From Erigeron canadensis (lineage: Eukaryota; Streptophyta; Magnoliopsida; Asterales; Asteraceae), in contig NC_057762.1 in the NCBI RefSeq assembly GCF_010389155.1, forward strand, positions 9,969,513 to 10,033,512: a DNA stretch of 64,000 bases, in the 5' to 3' direction. Under the pieces are notes generated by a model, which was not told where the DNA came from, ran no database searches, and worked only from the letters and a program-made list of their open reading frames with translations. This document shows positions 1-12,839 of this stretch, piece after piece; the first letter of the stretch is position 1, and the number at the start of each line of letters is the position of its first letter. Both the position numbers and the translations under genes were made by a program.

Positions 1-156
1 CATTGCGTGAGTATTTGATCTAGTAGGAGGCAAACATCACATGTCAAGTAGTTCATAATAAAAAGTGGTTGTAGCTGCATTTTATGTGGACTGTCCTGTT
101 TGGTTTTTTCTTTCTGAAGCCATATACCTGATAAACATGTACAAATTCTGTTCCAG

Positions 157-3100
157 GCTCTTATGTACCCTCTTCTTGTGGCTTGTAAATCAATAAGCAA
201 TTTACGTAAAGCTGCTGCTCAGGAAGTGGTTGATAAAGTCCGGCAGCACAGTGGTCTGTTGGTAGATCAGGTGAAGTTATAACAGATGACTGTTACTGTG
301 ATGTGGTCCTTGTTTTTTGGTTTCTAGCTGACAACTGGAGTTGCTTATGTGAAGGCACAACTTGTATCAGAGGAGTTAATCAGAGTTGCCATTCTTTGGC
401 ATGAAATGTGGCATGAGGCACTAGAAGAAGCTAGTCGCTTGTATTTTGGTGAACATAACATTGAGGGAATGCTGAAGGTTTTAGAGCCATTACATGAAAT
501 GCTTGAAGAAGGTGCAATGAGGAGCAACACAACCATAAAAGAAAAGGCATTTATCCAGGTTCGTTAAATTTCTGTAACTGCACTTTGTCTAGCAATGGGA
601 TTGTCTTTAGTAGTTTAGTGTTTTCTGATAGTGTTTTTTCTTCATGTTATGTACGTATCTTCTGACTTCTGTTATACAGTATGACGTATAGTGTGTTATA
701 TTAATTGGTACATCTGCATGGAATTTCAGACATATCATCATGAATTATTGGAGGCATATGAATGCTGTATGGAATATAAGAAATCCGGAAAAGACGCTGA
801 GCTTACTCGGGTACAGTGAATCGTTTTATTTATGTGTTAGATCTTGTAATACGAGTATCATTTTGACTTGCAGATAATTGCTGCATATATTTTTGTGCTT
901 GAACAGAAACATTACTAATTGTGTCATTCTTTATTGTTCAATAAAGAATAAAATAGCAAGCTCTAGCATGCCTTATAGTGTTTATCAGAATACAACTTAA
1001 ACATTTGTTCTTTCTTTTAGTATATTTATTACGCAACGATGGTGGGTTGGAGATTTTTCCTTTGCTTTTGTTTTTTACTACTTTTTATTTTGCAATTATA
1101 CTCAAATAAATTACTATAATTTTATTTTTCATAGATGATTATGATACTGTCTCTTCTTTGTTTTGAAATTTTATTAAGCTGTCATCAGAAAGCCTTGTTA
1201 ATCTAATTGAATAATAAAATTTCATCTTTCCGTTCTTGACATCTTTTTCTGTTGAATTCTATGCATGTCTACAAGCATAGTCACTGTTAGGCTACCACTA
1301 GTACACCTCCTATAACCAGAGAGGGTGATGACAAATCAATCGTGTTTTTTTCAGGCCTGGGATCTCTATTATCATGTCTTTAGGCGGATAGATAAGCAGC
1401 TTCAGTCTCTTACAACGCTGGATCTACAGGCAAGTACTTTTGCAGCACTTACCATTCAAAAATCAAAGGTTGTATCTCGTATGCTCTCAAAATGTTTGAG
1501 ACATTTGCATAGGGCTTAGGACATACCTAAATTATCGTGCTAAACAGGTTTGGCAAGTTTATATAATGTTAGAACGCTTGGAAAGTACATGAAAGGAATA
1601 TCATACTGTAGTATTATGGTTCATTATCTTTAGGGAAAGCTGCATTTCTGCATATCATCCTTCATCATTTCTGATGAGGTGAGGTCTAAATCCTACTAAA
1701 GAAATGGTGTGGATGGAAGGAAGGGAAGGATTTTGTATGATTTTCTTAAAAAGAACCCAGCCGGCCTAGTTACAACTGGTAAGCCGACCCTAAGCCTAGT
1801 CGGAGCTGATCCCCGGCTAGGTTGGAGCCGATCTCCCTAATGCTTCCTAGCTAGTCACATCTCTTTCTTCACAAAGCATATAAGGCACACATGAATATCT
1901 ATGTGTGTGTGTGTGTGTGTGTGTATAAGTAATAATATACAAGCTACGGATATCACATAGTCCTTGCTGGAAGCCTGAAAGTGAGAAAGAGACATGAGCA
2001 TGGGGCATTATGTTAACATCTTTCTTGTCTACCCTCTTTGCTCACGGGAAGGACAAGAAAAGGTATATAAGATGGGAATTATGGTTTCTTTCCCTTGCCA
2101 CTTGGGAATCATGTTTCCTTCCCTTTGCCACTTGGAATTCGCTTTTGACAAGTATGCCTCAATCATTATTGTCGCAGCATTCATCATCAATTTACTGATA
2201 CAAACAATCCAATATTCGCATATTCACTTTCAATCATCAAAAACACACAATATTCTTTTAGAGAGAGAAACCAAGAGCTTTCTCACTCTAGGTTATCATT
2301 TTATCACCTTAGGTTAGTTAAAACTTAGTAGGTTTGCACTCTAAAGTCGAGGAGATTAAGAGGATAACACGGTTAAAACCCCGTTGTGATTGAGCTCTAC
2401 AATCCATGCTCAAACAATTTCTAGATAGACATCTTTCTCACTCTAGGTTATCCTTTTATCACCTTAGGTTCGTTAAAAGCTTAGTAGGTTTGCACTCTAA
2501 AGTTGAGGAGATTAAGAGGATAACACGGTTAAAACCCCGTTGTGATTGAGCTCTACAATCCATGCTCAAACAATTTCTAGATAGACTCTCACAAGGGTTG
2601 AAAAATATCATGAAGACTGCTTCAAATGTATTCTTGCTGCATGCAAGAGTAATCATGTAAGGAGAAACCTTGGTTTCTTACAAAGCATGTAGCTTAAACC
2701 TTTGTTATTTTGTCTGAAGGGGAAATTATGCTGGCATAATAAAGTAGAAGTCATGAGCTTTCATATTAAAATTTATTAGCGCAAACTTTTTTGAATACAC
2801 GAGCCATGGTTAATTTTGGTCTTTTTTTTGTTACTCCTTGTTGCAATTTGTATTCCTCTGTTTTTGCTTTTAATTGAACGTTGTTATTTGATTGTTTCCT
2901 TGCAATACCAGTCAGTATCTCCAGAATTAGTAGATTGTCGTGACTTGGAGCTTGCTGTTCCGGGGACTTATCTTGCCGGTACTTTATGTTCATGTTATTA
3001 TATTTTGACTGGAATACGAAATCCAGGACGGTAATTAATATATGTATCTGCTTTATGTATCCAGATTCACCAGTGGTGACAATTGCATCATTTGCTCCAC

Positions 3101-6100
3101 AACTTGTTGTCATTACATCCAAACAGCGACCTCGAAAGCTGACTATTCATGGCAGTGATGGAGAAGATTATGCCTTTTTGCTGAAAGGACATGAAGATTT
3201 ACGCCAGGACGAACGCGTCATGCAGGTTATAATGGCTGTTCTAGATATAAAAGTAGTCTATCTACTATTATTGATAGTTTCTAAGCAATTGCTTCATTCA
3301 ACAGCTTTTCGGTTTAGTAAATACCTTACTGGAGAATTCTAGAAAAACTGAAGACAAAGATCTTTCTATTCAACGATATGAGGTCATACCCTTATCTCCA
3401 AATAGTGGGTTAATTGAATGGGTCCCAAATTGCGACACTCTTCACCAACTTATCCGAGAATACAGGGATGCCCGAAAGGTTTATTCTACCACCCCTCTCT
3501 GTTGCACTCTTGTATATCTCTCCATCTCATTGGACTGTTGCTTATTGGTTGCTTCTTGTTTTGTAGATCACCTTGAATCAAGAGCATAAATATATGCTAA
3601 GCTTTGCTCCAGACTATGATCATCTGCCACTTGTTGCTAAAGTGGAAGTATTTGAGTATGCTCTCGATAATACTGAAGGAAATGACTTGGCTAGGGTATG
3701 CATGTTTCTATACTTGAAACATTTTATGCAACCTTATTTCCCAGATCCGCTTGTAAAATCCATCTCTTATTCTAATTTATATATTTTATCTAGGTTCTTT
3801 GGCTAAAAAGCCGAACTTCAGAAGTATGGCTGGACAGGAGAACTAATTATACGAGAAGTTTGGCTGTCATGAGTATGGTATGATATTCATGAATATGGGA
3901 TCATTTTTCTAGATTTTCTTTTGGACCCTCTCATACTTGCTATGTTGATGCAACCTTGAACATTAAAGATGCTATTGGCACATGTTACAGGTTGGTTACC
4001 TTCTTGGTTTAGGTGATAGGCACCCTAGCAATCTTATGCTGCATCGCTTCAGGTATGATAATGATAGTGTGGGTGCATGTATTTTGTATAACAATATTGG
4101 CAATAATTTTGAGTGTATGAATGCTGTTGCATAGTGGGAAGATCTTACATATTGATTTTGGAGATTGCTTTGAAGCGTCAATGAATCGTGAGAAATTCCC
4201 TGAAAAGGTACAAGTTCCTGATCCTCCTATAGTATACTTTATTGTACTTGTCTCCCGTCAGGTTCCATCAACATTTTATCCTTTTAGGTTCCGTTTCGTT
4301 TGACTAGAATGCTTGTAAAAGCGATGGAAGTTAGTGGCCTGGAAGGAAATTTTCGTTCAACTTGTGAAAATGTGATGCAAGTGCTTCGAACTAATAAAGA
4401 TAGTGTAATGGCAATGATGGAGGTAATGAATATTTCATTATATAATCTAAAATATAATAATTTTTTTCAGTATGCATTCTAGACCTGCTGTATCTAGCTA
4501 TATTGAACTGCTTAAAATTAAAACCATTGTGCGAACTATCTTAGTGGTTTATATATACTTTGCCAGAAAGCTCATATGTACAGTAAAGGTGACATTGTTG
4601 ACCCACATAGTTATGAAATTTTATAAAATTGTTACATAAGTAAAAAGTTTTCCTTTTAAACTTTTTTAAATGTAAAATATATTTATTTAAATTTGTAATT
4701 AGTTTTATTGTTAAGTTTAGTAACATTTTTTATAGAGTATATTTTAAGTGGGAAAAACTCATTGATATAATACGTATTTTAGAATTTCTTTACTTATTAT
4801 TATTTTATATATATATTTTTTATTGCCGTACCCGTATCTTGGATTTTTGAGTTTTGTCGTTTCCCGTCCTCGTATCGTCCCCGTACCCTGCTACCTTCCC
4901 CGTCCCAGTGCTACGTAGCGGTTGTGTATTATTTCGAGTGAGTCAAGCTGATGGCATGTCACCCAGAGGCCATCTTTAATCCTTTCAAATCATTGTTGAT
5001 GATTAGTTTTAATATTGTTGTAATTGTATTGTACTATACGAAATATTTTTTGGATTATCAAAAGGCGTTCTCAGGTCAACCCAACCCAACCTGAGTTGTT
5101 TTGACCTGTACCAAAAAGTGACCCGTTTCAATTTGAACATGTCACCAATCTTTTCCTTTTGACCTCTACATTTGTAGTATCTTCGTGTTTCCTGTGCATC
5201 CTGTCCAGTCACAATAAATTTCAATCTTCTAAAATGCTGGTCCTTGTATATTTATTTATCAATTTTTAGATATGTCTTCTGATAGGAATATAAGTAGGAA
5301 TATGTTGTATTTTCAAGTATATACATATTACATTATAATGTGTCTAGTATCTGGTTTACCTTCGTGTTTTTAGTTTTGCTCTTTTATCAAATCCTTTTTT
5401 TTTTAACTAGATACTTTGTTTCTTTGTGTTTTTATGCATCCTTATTATCTACGCTGAGAATTATTCTGATGTTTTTCTTTTATCTGGTTCAGGCATTTGT
5501 CCATGATCCACTTATAAACTGGCGTCTTTTCAACTTCAATGAAGTTACACAAATGTCGGCTTTAGCCAGCACAAATGTCCAGCCTGCTGTAAACAGTGAA
5601 GAAACTGTTCAAAGTCATCTGCTACCACCCCAACGGGGTGCTCGTGAAAGGGAGCTTCTGCAGGTGGTTGTATCTTATCTATCTTGGACTTACAATTTGA
5701 AATGCATGTAAATTATGCCTAATTAGTAAGTGACTTTTTCAGGCTGTTCATCAACTGGGTGATGCTAACGAGGTTCTGAATGAACGTGCGGTGGTGGTCA
5801 TGGCTAGGATGAGTAATAAACTTACTGGGCGTGATTTTTCAACTTGTTCTTCAACATTACCAACCACCCTCCCACCAGACAATGGTAATCTAATTTCTGG
5901 AGATACTCGTGAAGTGGATCATGGTTTATCTGTTAAACTACAAGTTCAAAAGCTGATTCTGCAGGCCACCTCACATGAAAATTTGTGCCAGAATTATGTC
6001 GGGTATGATTCCAGTATAACCCTTATATATATTAATATACCACTTGCCTATTTTGAGTAGGCCTGCAGGCTGCAGCTGACATGTTACACATCCTTAGGCA

Positions 6101-6452
6101 TTTAAAAAATTCATTCAACTCCATATTCTAAGGGCTATGAATAGCAAACTTCTATTTTACTCGCTTGACTAGCGAGATTAAAAACTAAAAGTTCAACCAT
6201 TTACTCAAAATACGAACACGGTTGGGTAGTTATATAAGTCTGTTTTAAGATTCATAATTATAAACTTATTTGCTCTGATCAGCGTAACTTTAAAAAGGTG
6301 GATATTAGTTATAGACTAGATGCTAATAAAGTGAGCGTACTTTTAGCCGTATATGCATTTTAATTGCGGTTTGAAGAAGAGTTGATGCCTATGTCTTAAA
6401 AGTCTAACGAAACCAATCTTTTGCTTTCTGCAGGTGGTGTCCATTCTGGTAA
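157..6452 (+). CDS. TOR: TOR serine/threonine kinase, C-terminal 602 residues (5' end outside window)
   Basis: PI3K-related kinase that joins nutrient and energy signals to growth, normally with RAPTOR and LST8. Fifteen exons keep one frame and sum to 1809 nt: 157-270, 355-558, 730-810, 1355-1429, 2912-2978, 3065-3225, 3305-3478, 3567-3695, 3794-3877, 3991-4052, 4135-4207, 4288-4422, 5493-5663, 5743-6002, 6434-6452. Exons 2-4 hold the FRB domain ([19 protein letters not shown], then [13 protein letters not shown]). The kinase domain has the ATP-site lysine in [16 protein letters not shown], catalytic loop [14 protein letters not shown] and metal-binding HIDFGD. The C-terminal FATC segment ends QNYVGWCPFW, then TAA. 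All key catalytic residues are present and no stop or frameshift is seen, so the gene looks functional. The match to plant TOR is close to residue-by-residue as I remember the family. The N-terminal HEAT repeats and most of FAT lie upstream of the window. Confidence 0.97.
1735..2660 (+). mobile_element. LTR-like insertion inside the TOR intron (probable solo LTR)
   Basis: The block differs from the flanking AT-rich intron. It has GC-richer repeats around GGCTAGG and GAGCCGATC (1760-1835), a (GT)n run, a TATA-like TATATAAG near 2062, and then a leader-like stretch, as in U3-R-U5. It holds a direct duplication of about 154 bp (2278-2431 and 2432-2586). I could not fix the ends or a target-site duplication, so the limits and the LTR label are inference. 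Confidence 0.45.
2278..2586. repeat. 154-bp tandem duplication in the TOR intron
   Basis: Two head-to-tail copies each start CTTTCTCACTCTAGGTTATC and run through a stretch with CACGGTTAAAACCCCGTTGTG to CTAGATAGAC. They differ at only a few positions, so the duplication is fairly recent. CGGTTAAAACCCCG can form a small stem. Confidence 0.85.
4423..5492 (+). other. TOR intron 12 (1.07 kb), no gene inside
   Basis: This is an ordinary GT-AG intron between the exon ending in AMME and the exon starting AFVHDPL. It is AT-rich except for 4825-4925, which is rich in repeated CCCGTA / CGTATC words. No coding sequence or clear element ends were seen. Confidence 0.75.
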
Positions 6453-7160
6453 AAGTTGATTATCAAACGATGTACATATACATCTGTACATATATTTAGG
6501 TTTTTATGTACAAAAGCATGGAAGGGATGTTGCCATATATGTCAATATGTGTATAAATTAAATCTTAACCAAGCCCCTTAGGACCAACATTGGTCAAGAA
6601 CCCCTTTTAGACTGGTAGATACAAACCTTTTTAAGCTTTTAGTTATTGTGCTAAACAAGCAGGCCTTATTCGGCAATGGTAATAAAGATTTGTAACAAAA
6701 CTAGCAACTAAAATTCTTAAAGTTCCAACTCTAAAGAAGTTAAAAGAAAAAGCCCATTTCAGCTTGAATGGTCTGTTTTCAGTGAATATTTTATCTTTTT
6801 GAATGGTAATATCATATCGTTTTTTGTTTAATACTTATTTTGTTATACATTTGGAAAATGTGGCCAATAGAAAAGTTTAAATTGTTATACTAGACATTGT
6901 TACCTAATTATAATTTTACATGATATAGTATTTTTATGACGCAAACTCCAATCTGCGTTGGAATAAATTTGCGGAAATTGACCTTTGCTTGGAAACCATC
7001 TGATCATGTACATTGAATGATTGCTCATAATATATTATGTGGAAGTTGGTCGGAATTAGAATGGATAATCTTGTTTTTTAAGTACTATCATTTCTCATTA
7101 CCAAATGGTGTTTATGTTATTATGTGTCTGATAATATTCTTGATGTTTTTCTTGTATTTA
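6259..7160. repeat. Segmental duplication, copy 1 (TOR last intron and 3' flank)
   Basis: This segment recurs at about 41470-42126 and 44132-44190. Shared words include TATAAACTT..TTTGCTCTGA, GTGAGCGTACTT, TTAGGACCAACATTGGTCAA, TTTGGAAAATGTGGCCAATA and GTGTCTGATAATATTCTT. Copy 1 keeps TOR exon 15; copy 2 lacks the block equivalent to about 6390-6577 that contains it. Confidence 0.88.
6453..6700 (+). promoter_or_regulatory. TOR 3' UTR with two Pumilio-type sites and a poly(A) signal
   Basis: Two UGUACAUA words, matching the Pumilio/PUF consensus UGUANAUA, start at 6471 and 6485, within 40 nt of the stop codon. An AATAAA lies at 6681-6686 and could serve as the polyadenylation signal. UTR extent is inferred. 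Confidence 0.5.
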
Positions 7161-7693
7161 CTTGACGTTAAATAATTGTTTAGAGAATCGGGTATGGTAA
7201 AGATTGATGATTATTTGAGTGACTATTAAATATCATTGAATATTTTGCATACATACAATTGTACAAAACGTCTCTAAGAGAAGATATCTTTTTGTGATTA
7301 TGTGATATATTTGACTTTTGAAATATAATCTAGCATTATAAAGATATTACTCTTTAATAAAGGAATTAAATGTGAACAATAAAAGGTATAAATAAAAAAG
7401 AGTACAAATTCTATATAATTTGAGTATAGCAAAAAGGAAACGAAGTTGCCCTTGGTAGAAGTCGTCGTTACCTTGCTTTCTATAATTTTGGTCTCAGGGT
7501 TTAAAATCTCAAATGCCATGAATGGGATTTGTTTTTAGGGCTAGTCCAAATAACCAAATAAAACCTTTTCACCAGTTTAAAGCAAAACATACCCTAAACA
7601 CAATGACTAACACAATCATATCTTCTTGAAATTTTAATTGTCAACTTTATTATAAAAAAAATAAAAAGTGATTTTGATCTTCAACAAGGCTAC
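7161..7693. other. AT-rich intergenic stretch
   Basis: No gene, RNA gene or element ends were recognised between the TOR 3' flank and LTR element A. Short ORFs here have no recognisable features. Confidence 0.6.
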
Positions 7694-8191
7694 TGAAAGT
7701 CCCTTAGCCACCGAATCAACGAGATTAAGTAACTAATGTATAAGTGCGGAAATTCTTATACAAAAGCAATCAACAACACGAATATGAATTGGAACCGTAT
7801 ATTACTTCAGTAAATGCAATTACAAGTAAAATACCAAGTTCGGAATATGAAAATACGAGAAACAATACGAATGAGAGGTTTACAGGTTGCAACCAAAACT
7901 CTCTCTCTTTCTCTACAAAAACCTAAACCTTACATATATATATATATATAACATGGACCGGACCGGGCCGACGTCTGATCAGTCGACCTTGTGTAGGTCG
8001 AGCTCGACCAAGTCAACACAAGTTTGTCTAATTCGAGCTCGTGTAGGTCGAGCTCGACCAAGTCAACACAAGTTTGACTGACATGAGTTCAACTTATTAC
8101 ATGTGAAAACTTAACGTTCATTACAAGTATACATTCAATAGACTCAAGACAAACTTCTATAATGATGTTGTCACCCGGAAATGCACCAACA
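7694..8191 (-). repeat. Element A 3' LTR
   Basis: 498 bp, TG...CA. It is about 43 bp longer than the partner LTR because a segment containing the palindrome GGTCGAGCTCGACC is present twice (7996-8009 and 8046-8059) against once in the other copy (20471-20484). Confidence 0.9.
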
Positions 8192-9423
8192 GACTCCCCC
8201 GTGACATCAGCATTTAGAAGTTTTCATCGATCTTCAAAGTCTTCACTTGTAATGCATGGAAATAGTAACAGAAATGCTCAATCAAGCACTCCTTGACTAT
8301 TGCTATCAATTCTAACAATCATAAGTTAAAAAATCTGCAATCAACAAATTTTCGTTAACTAATAATAATATGTCTTCTTTTGGTAAGACTTGATCTTTAT
8401 GCGTTGCACACTGATCTTCAAACTGCAAAATCTTTGTACCCTTATGACAATTAACAAATCTAATACTCAGATTGTAATTCTCCCCCTAAACAGTAACATC
8501 CAATTTAAGCTCCAAGCAATATTATCATGCCAAACATCATCACTTCAAAGCAATACAAACATCATTGCCTCCTCATGCAATTCGGATGTCATCACTCCAG
8601 ACATTATGCAAAATAATATCGCTCAATCTATTTGATCTTCAAGCTTAACCGACATATGATAAAGAAGTTAAATCTCCAACAATCAGCATCGAATTTAATC
8701 AGCTCTCATAACGATAAGAAATTATGTAACTTGAAATTCAGATATGCAACACTCACAAGATCCATGTCTTCAACCAATAGTGTTTGACTTTGTCTTGTAA
8801 CTTCACAAATCCACCAACCATATGATGTCTTTTGTATCAAATCTCCCCCTCAAGCTAAGCATCTCCAAAATACACAGAGAACCACTTAATCTGCAACCCC
8901 TTCACTAGTTACCAGATTAATCATCTCTATATCATTGGCATAAAATAAAGGTTTGATCATAAACTACTTGGCTACAAATGATTAATTTCATCTCAAAAGC
9001 TTTAAGATAAAACCCCAAACACACGCACAACAATGATTATCAACAGTTTACTTGGATTTTCAATCCTGACCTTCAATCTTCATTTGATTCAATTGAATCA
9101 CCTGACCTATAATCAGGCGCCTTTGATCCAAAGATTAGGTCGGACACAATCACACAGATTCAAAACCAAAAAAGGCCATGACTAAACCCTGTCAAAACAC
9201 AATGATCTTCATTGCTACGAACATCCAAGAATTTTGCTTAGAAAACATGGAAGCTTTAAATTTTATCCCCCCCTTTTCTTTACAAAATTCTAAAAAAAAA
9301 ACAAACTATATGTTTGGTTTTGGTTATAACACATCTCCCACTCGCATCTTCATCCCACGGTTGTTTAGATATGAAATCCAGAGATAACACAGTTGCTCAT
9401 TGCCAAAACAACATCATGACACA
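8192..9423 (-). other. Element A 3' non-coding interior with several polypurine tracts
   Basis: On the minus strand there are G-rich purine runs at 8192-8204, about 8479-8489, 8845-8856 and 9266-9277 (seen on + as CTCCCCC words). The tract next to the LTR is the expected plus-strand primer; the others look like extra copies. No ORF of note was found. Confidence 0.6.
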
Positions 9424-10498
9424 TGTAACACCCGACTTTTAGAAATATGGATTTCAAAATTTTTTAAATAAAACAACCGTTAAATGCGGAAACGTCCCAT
9501 TAAAAACTTAACCATTTCCTAACAGAAATGTCGATAAAGGTTTTGGTGTTACATATTGCATCATAACGACAATCTAAGAAATCCACATTCAAACAACCAA
9601 ACTAAATATCCAACGACATAATAATTAAAAGTCTAAATAAATGAGGCAAAGCTATGGCAACATAAAGTCTTCATAAAAGCAACCATCTACTCATGCCTCA
9701 CTCTAAGCAATCTTCAACGACCAACCTGAGGAAACACAACATTTTCAACAAACAAGTGTCAGCTTTTAAAGCTGAGTAAGATAACCACAGGTTGTATAAA
9801 ACGGTTGCCAGTTCAAACATCTTTTAAAACTATCATACGCATGTTAAGTAATAAACAACAACAACAACAATAATAAGCATTAGGAATATCATATCCCTAA
9901 ATGTGCCTAACAACCTCATCAATCGACAATAAACATCTCAACAAATCAACATCAGGTTATGCCACAACAAAGCCAAGTAACTTATGTCACTTGTTATCGA
10001 CAATATAAATTGTGTGAAGGCGATTAATTGATCTTTAGGGAGCCTCACACCTGACATGATGGGTAGACCATTCGGTGGTCCATCGGCATCGTTACGGATG
10101 GCATAACCAATCCACGAGTAAACCGGCATCGAAAACAATGGCCAGCCCACGCCATCCGGAAAACCCCAACAACAGACTGAGTCGAATGGGGGTTATCTTG
10201 ATTACCCCAAATGATAGCGACGATAGCATACTAGCCAAGGCTAGCATGGGTTAAGATTAACACTTTCGACAATAATTATACTCGAGTATCATCATCATCA
10301 TCAACAACAAATAACAGCAACAACAATACAGCTTTTAGGACCCTTAACGTGCTCGTGACATGGCAGTCCTACCAAGTCTAGTGTACTAGATGTACAAGCC
10401 AACATGTATCCAACTAAACATCAATGTCAATCATTTCCAACACCTAAGCATGCATATCAAGTATACCGAGAAATAAAAGATCATTAGTATGCATAAAC

Positions 10499-11190
10499 TG
10501 TTGGGTTACACAACTATTTATCAAATCAAATCACAAAGCATGCAGCGGAAGACAAGATCTATGCAGTTTAATTAATTAACCAAAGTATAGAATATGTACC
10601 TTATATTGGAGAAATTAAAACAAGAACAAGGTTTAAAATAACCTCTCTACGATTGCACACACAACGTTGGAACGTACGTATGCTAGTACTTGGATCACGA
10701 ACAAACAACCCTTTCTTAATACCCTTTCACACGAACCAAACAAAACCCGAAACCCTTTGTTTTTGTGAGGATTGGCCGAAACCAAGAGAGAGGGAGGAGG
10801 AGATAATTTTAGGGTTTTAGAAAACCTTAATAATCGTGTGTGAAAAAACTTAAGAAAAAGGTTTGTATTTATAGCCTCACATTAACTTGAAAAACAAGTT
10901 TAGGGTTTTCTAAAAACCCTCCATGTTGTAGCCGTCCCCCCTCTAGGAAGATTCTAGAGGGTTTCTTAATTTTTCATTTAATCACAATTATCTCCTCCGT
11001 TAAGTCCGTCAGTTAAGTACCATTAACTATTAACATTTAACAGACGACCGTTAGTTTTTCATGATCAAATTAATTAATAAATTATATTTAATATATTAAT
11101 TAGTTATAGTTACATTCACGTTGAGCTGTGACCCCGTAGGCTTAAATACTTTTCGGACATACGTTCATTTTACGTGATCATATTCCAACA
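10499..11190 (-). repeat. Copia 3' LTR
   Basis: 692 bp, TG...CA, bounded by TSD TAAAC on the left and by a purine-rich tract (GAGCTCAAGTGGGAGC on the minus strand) on the right. Confidence 0.88.
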
Positions 11191-11986
11191 GCTCCCACTT
11201 GAGCTCGTAATGAATGAAGGTAATAACATTGGTTAGCATCTAGCAACACGCCAATGCTCCCGAAAACATTTAAGTATAGTTTTAAACGGTTAAGTCATTT
11301 ATTATCCCTTTGCTGAGATACCTTTGTTAAATATGAATATGGATCGAGGTCATTTCATAATTTAACGATTATGTTTCTCATTCTATAACTAATTAATGAT
11401 TACCAAATATAATCGAGAACCATCTGGATTTATTTGGGCACGGCCATGCAAACATCTTTAATTAGTCCTAATGAGGGCACCAAACGATATCATGCTTCAA
11501 TTTCAAATTGAAGGAACAAATCCTATATTGACTACACGTGTCAGTCATCATACTTCTTGACGCTTTCTGAAAATAGCCCTTTATGTACCCCCTTATTCAG
11601 GTGAGTTAGAACTACATCTAGTAAGTGCGATTCATACATGCTGACCTACTTGTATCTCAAGTCAAAGGATCAATAAAAGTAACCATTTTACAAATTTCAC
11701 TTAATGACGATGATCCACAAAGTGATAATTTGTTAGTGGGGTAGTCCGATATGCATCCGCTATGGATATCATGTGAGTTTGGTGGGAACCATCCATTACA
11801 TATTCCAAGAATATAACCAATCACTCACATTTGTCTTCGTTTAATTATATTCCCATATAATTAATTGACAATGGACAATTTAGAATATTTAATGATATAA
11901 AAAATATTAAATGAAATATTCAAGGATTAAACATGCAAATATAGGACACAATTTAATTTTGAATGAAATCAAACATATCAAGTACT

Positions 11987-12442
11987 TTATTTCATTATAG
12001 AAAATATAAATTGTTTAACATCCCTTATCCAAATACCGAAACAACAGATTTTCATGAAATAACTAGCTAATTTAAGACCTCTGCCCTTGGCATGCCTTTC
12101 AAGCTTGGGCCTAGACAAAGCTTTTGTGAAAGGATTAGCTATGTTAAAATCTGTGTGAACTTTGAGTAATTTGATTTCCCCTAGTTCGATCTGCTCACGA
12201 ACATAGTGATATCGTCTAGCATAATGTCTTGCACCTTTCCGAACTACGGGTTCATTGGCAATGATTAATGCACCAGTATTATCACAGTACATATCATTGG
12301 GTAAGTCACTTGAGGGGATCACGTCAAGCCCGATAGTTAACTTCCTTATCCAGACCGCTTCCATTGCGGCTTCTGAGGCGGCAATGTACTCAGACTCTGT
12401 TGTAAATACGACAACTGTGGTTTTTAGCTCATAGCATTCCAC
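11987..12442 (-). pseudogene. Copia RNase H domain
   Basis: This is the last domain of the polyprotein, which in an active element removes RNA from the RNA-DNA hybrid. Features: TTESEYIAASEAAMEAVWIRKL near the start, YCDNTGALIIANEPV in the middle, HYVREQIELGEIKLLKVHT and the usual ending NPFTKALSRPKLERH. The open segment is 151 codons. The join to the RT segment upstream is broken by stops (12443-12631). Confidence 0.88.
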
Positions 12443-12631
12443 CGTGCCTTCATTTAAACAATGAAGACGTATCCCGACTGATATTTTGAATCACATTTAT
12501 CAGTCTGAAATCGAACATCACAAATTCTATTACCATTTGAATTTTTGATTGGGATTTTAACCACACACCAAGAATAATTCTTTAGTAGCACACATGTACT
12601 TAAGAATATTCTTTACAGCAATTCAATGATC

Positions 12632-12814
12632 CTATCCAGGATTTTGCTGATAGTGGCTAACTATATTTTGCGCGAACGCAATATCAGGTCTAGTGCATCT
12701 TATCGCATACATAACAGATCCCACAGCCGAAACATAAGGGATTTTTCGCATACTCTCCACCTCATTAGGTGTAGAAGCACTGTTCTTGCTAGATAAGTTA
12801 AGTCTTTCTTGCAT
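12632..12814 (-). pseudogene. Copia RT/RNase H connection fragment
   Basis: Sixty codons with the copia motif YVSAVGSVMYAIRCTRPDIAFA, which normally follows the RT domain. It is separated by stops or frameshifts from the RT segment (12840-13457) and from RNase H (11987-12442). Confidence 0.83.
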
Positions 12815-12839
12815 GGGAACGAAACCACGCTCAGAATTC

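Larger units (their letters stand above)
1430..2911 (+). other. TOR intron with GC-AG boundaries, enlarged by an insertion
   Basis: The exon before ends LDLQ at 1429 and the next begins SVSPEL at 2912. The donor read from the sequence is CAG|GCAAGT, not GT. The nearest GT, four bases downstream, would shift the frame. The acceptor is a normal CCAG. At 1.48 kb it is the longest intron in the visible part of the gene, largely because of the LTR-like insertion. Confidence 0.85.

Noticed and set aside
1325..1519. ORF reading through the TOR exon 4 donor
   Set aside because: The residues after LDLQ lose similarity to TOR and the true continuation is at 2912, so it is intron read-through.
4825..4925. 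CCCGTA / CGTATC-rich block in a TOR intron
   Set aside because: It looks like a piece of a dispersed repeat, but I found no ends, TSD or second copy in the window, so no element is claimed.
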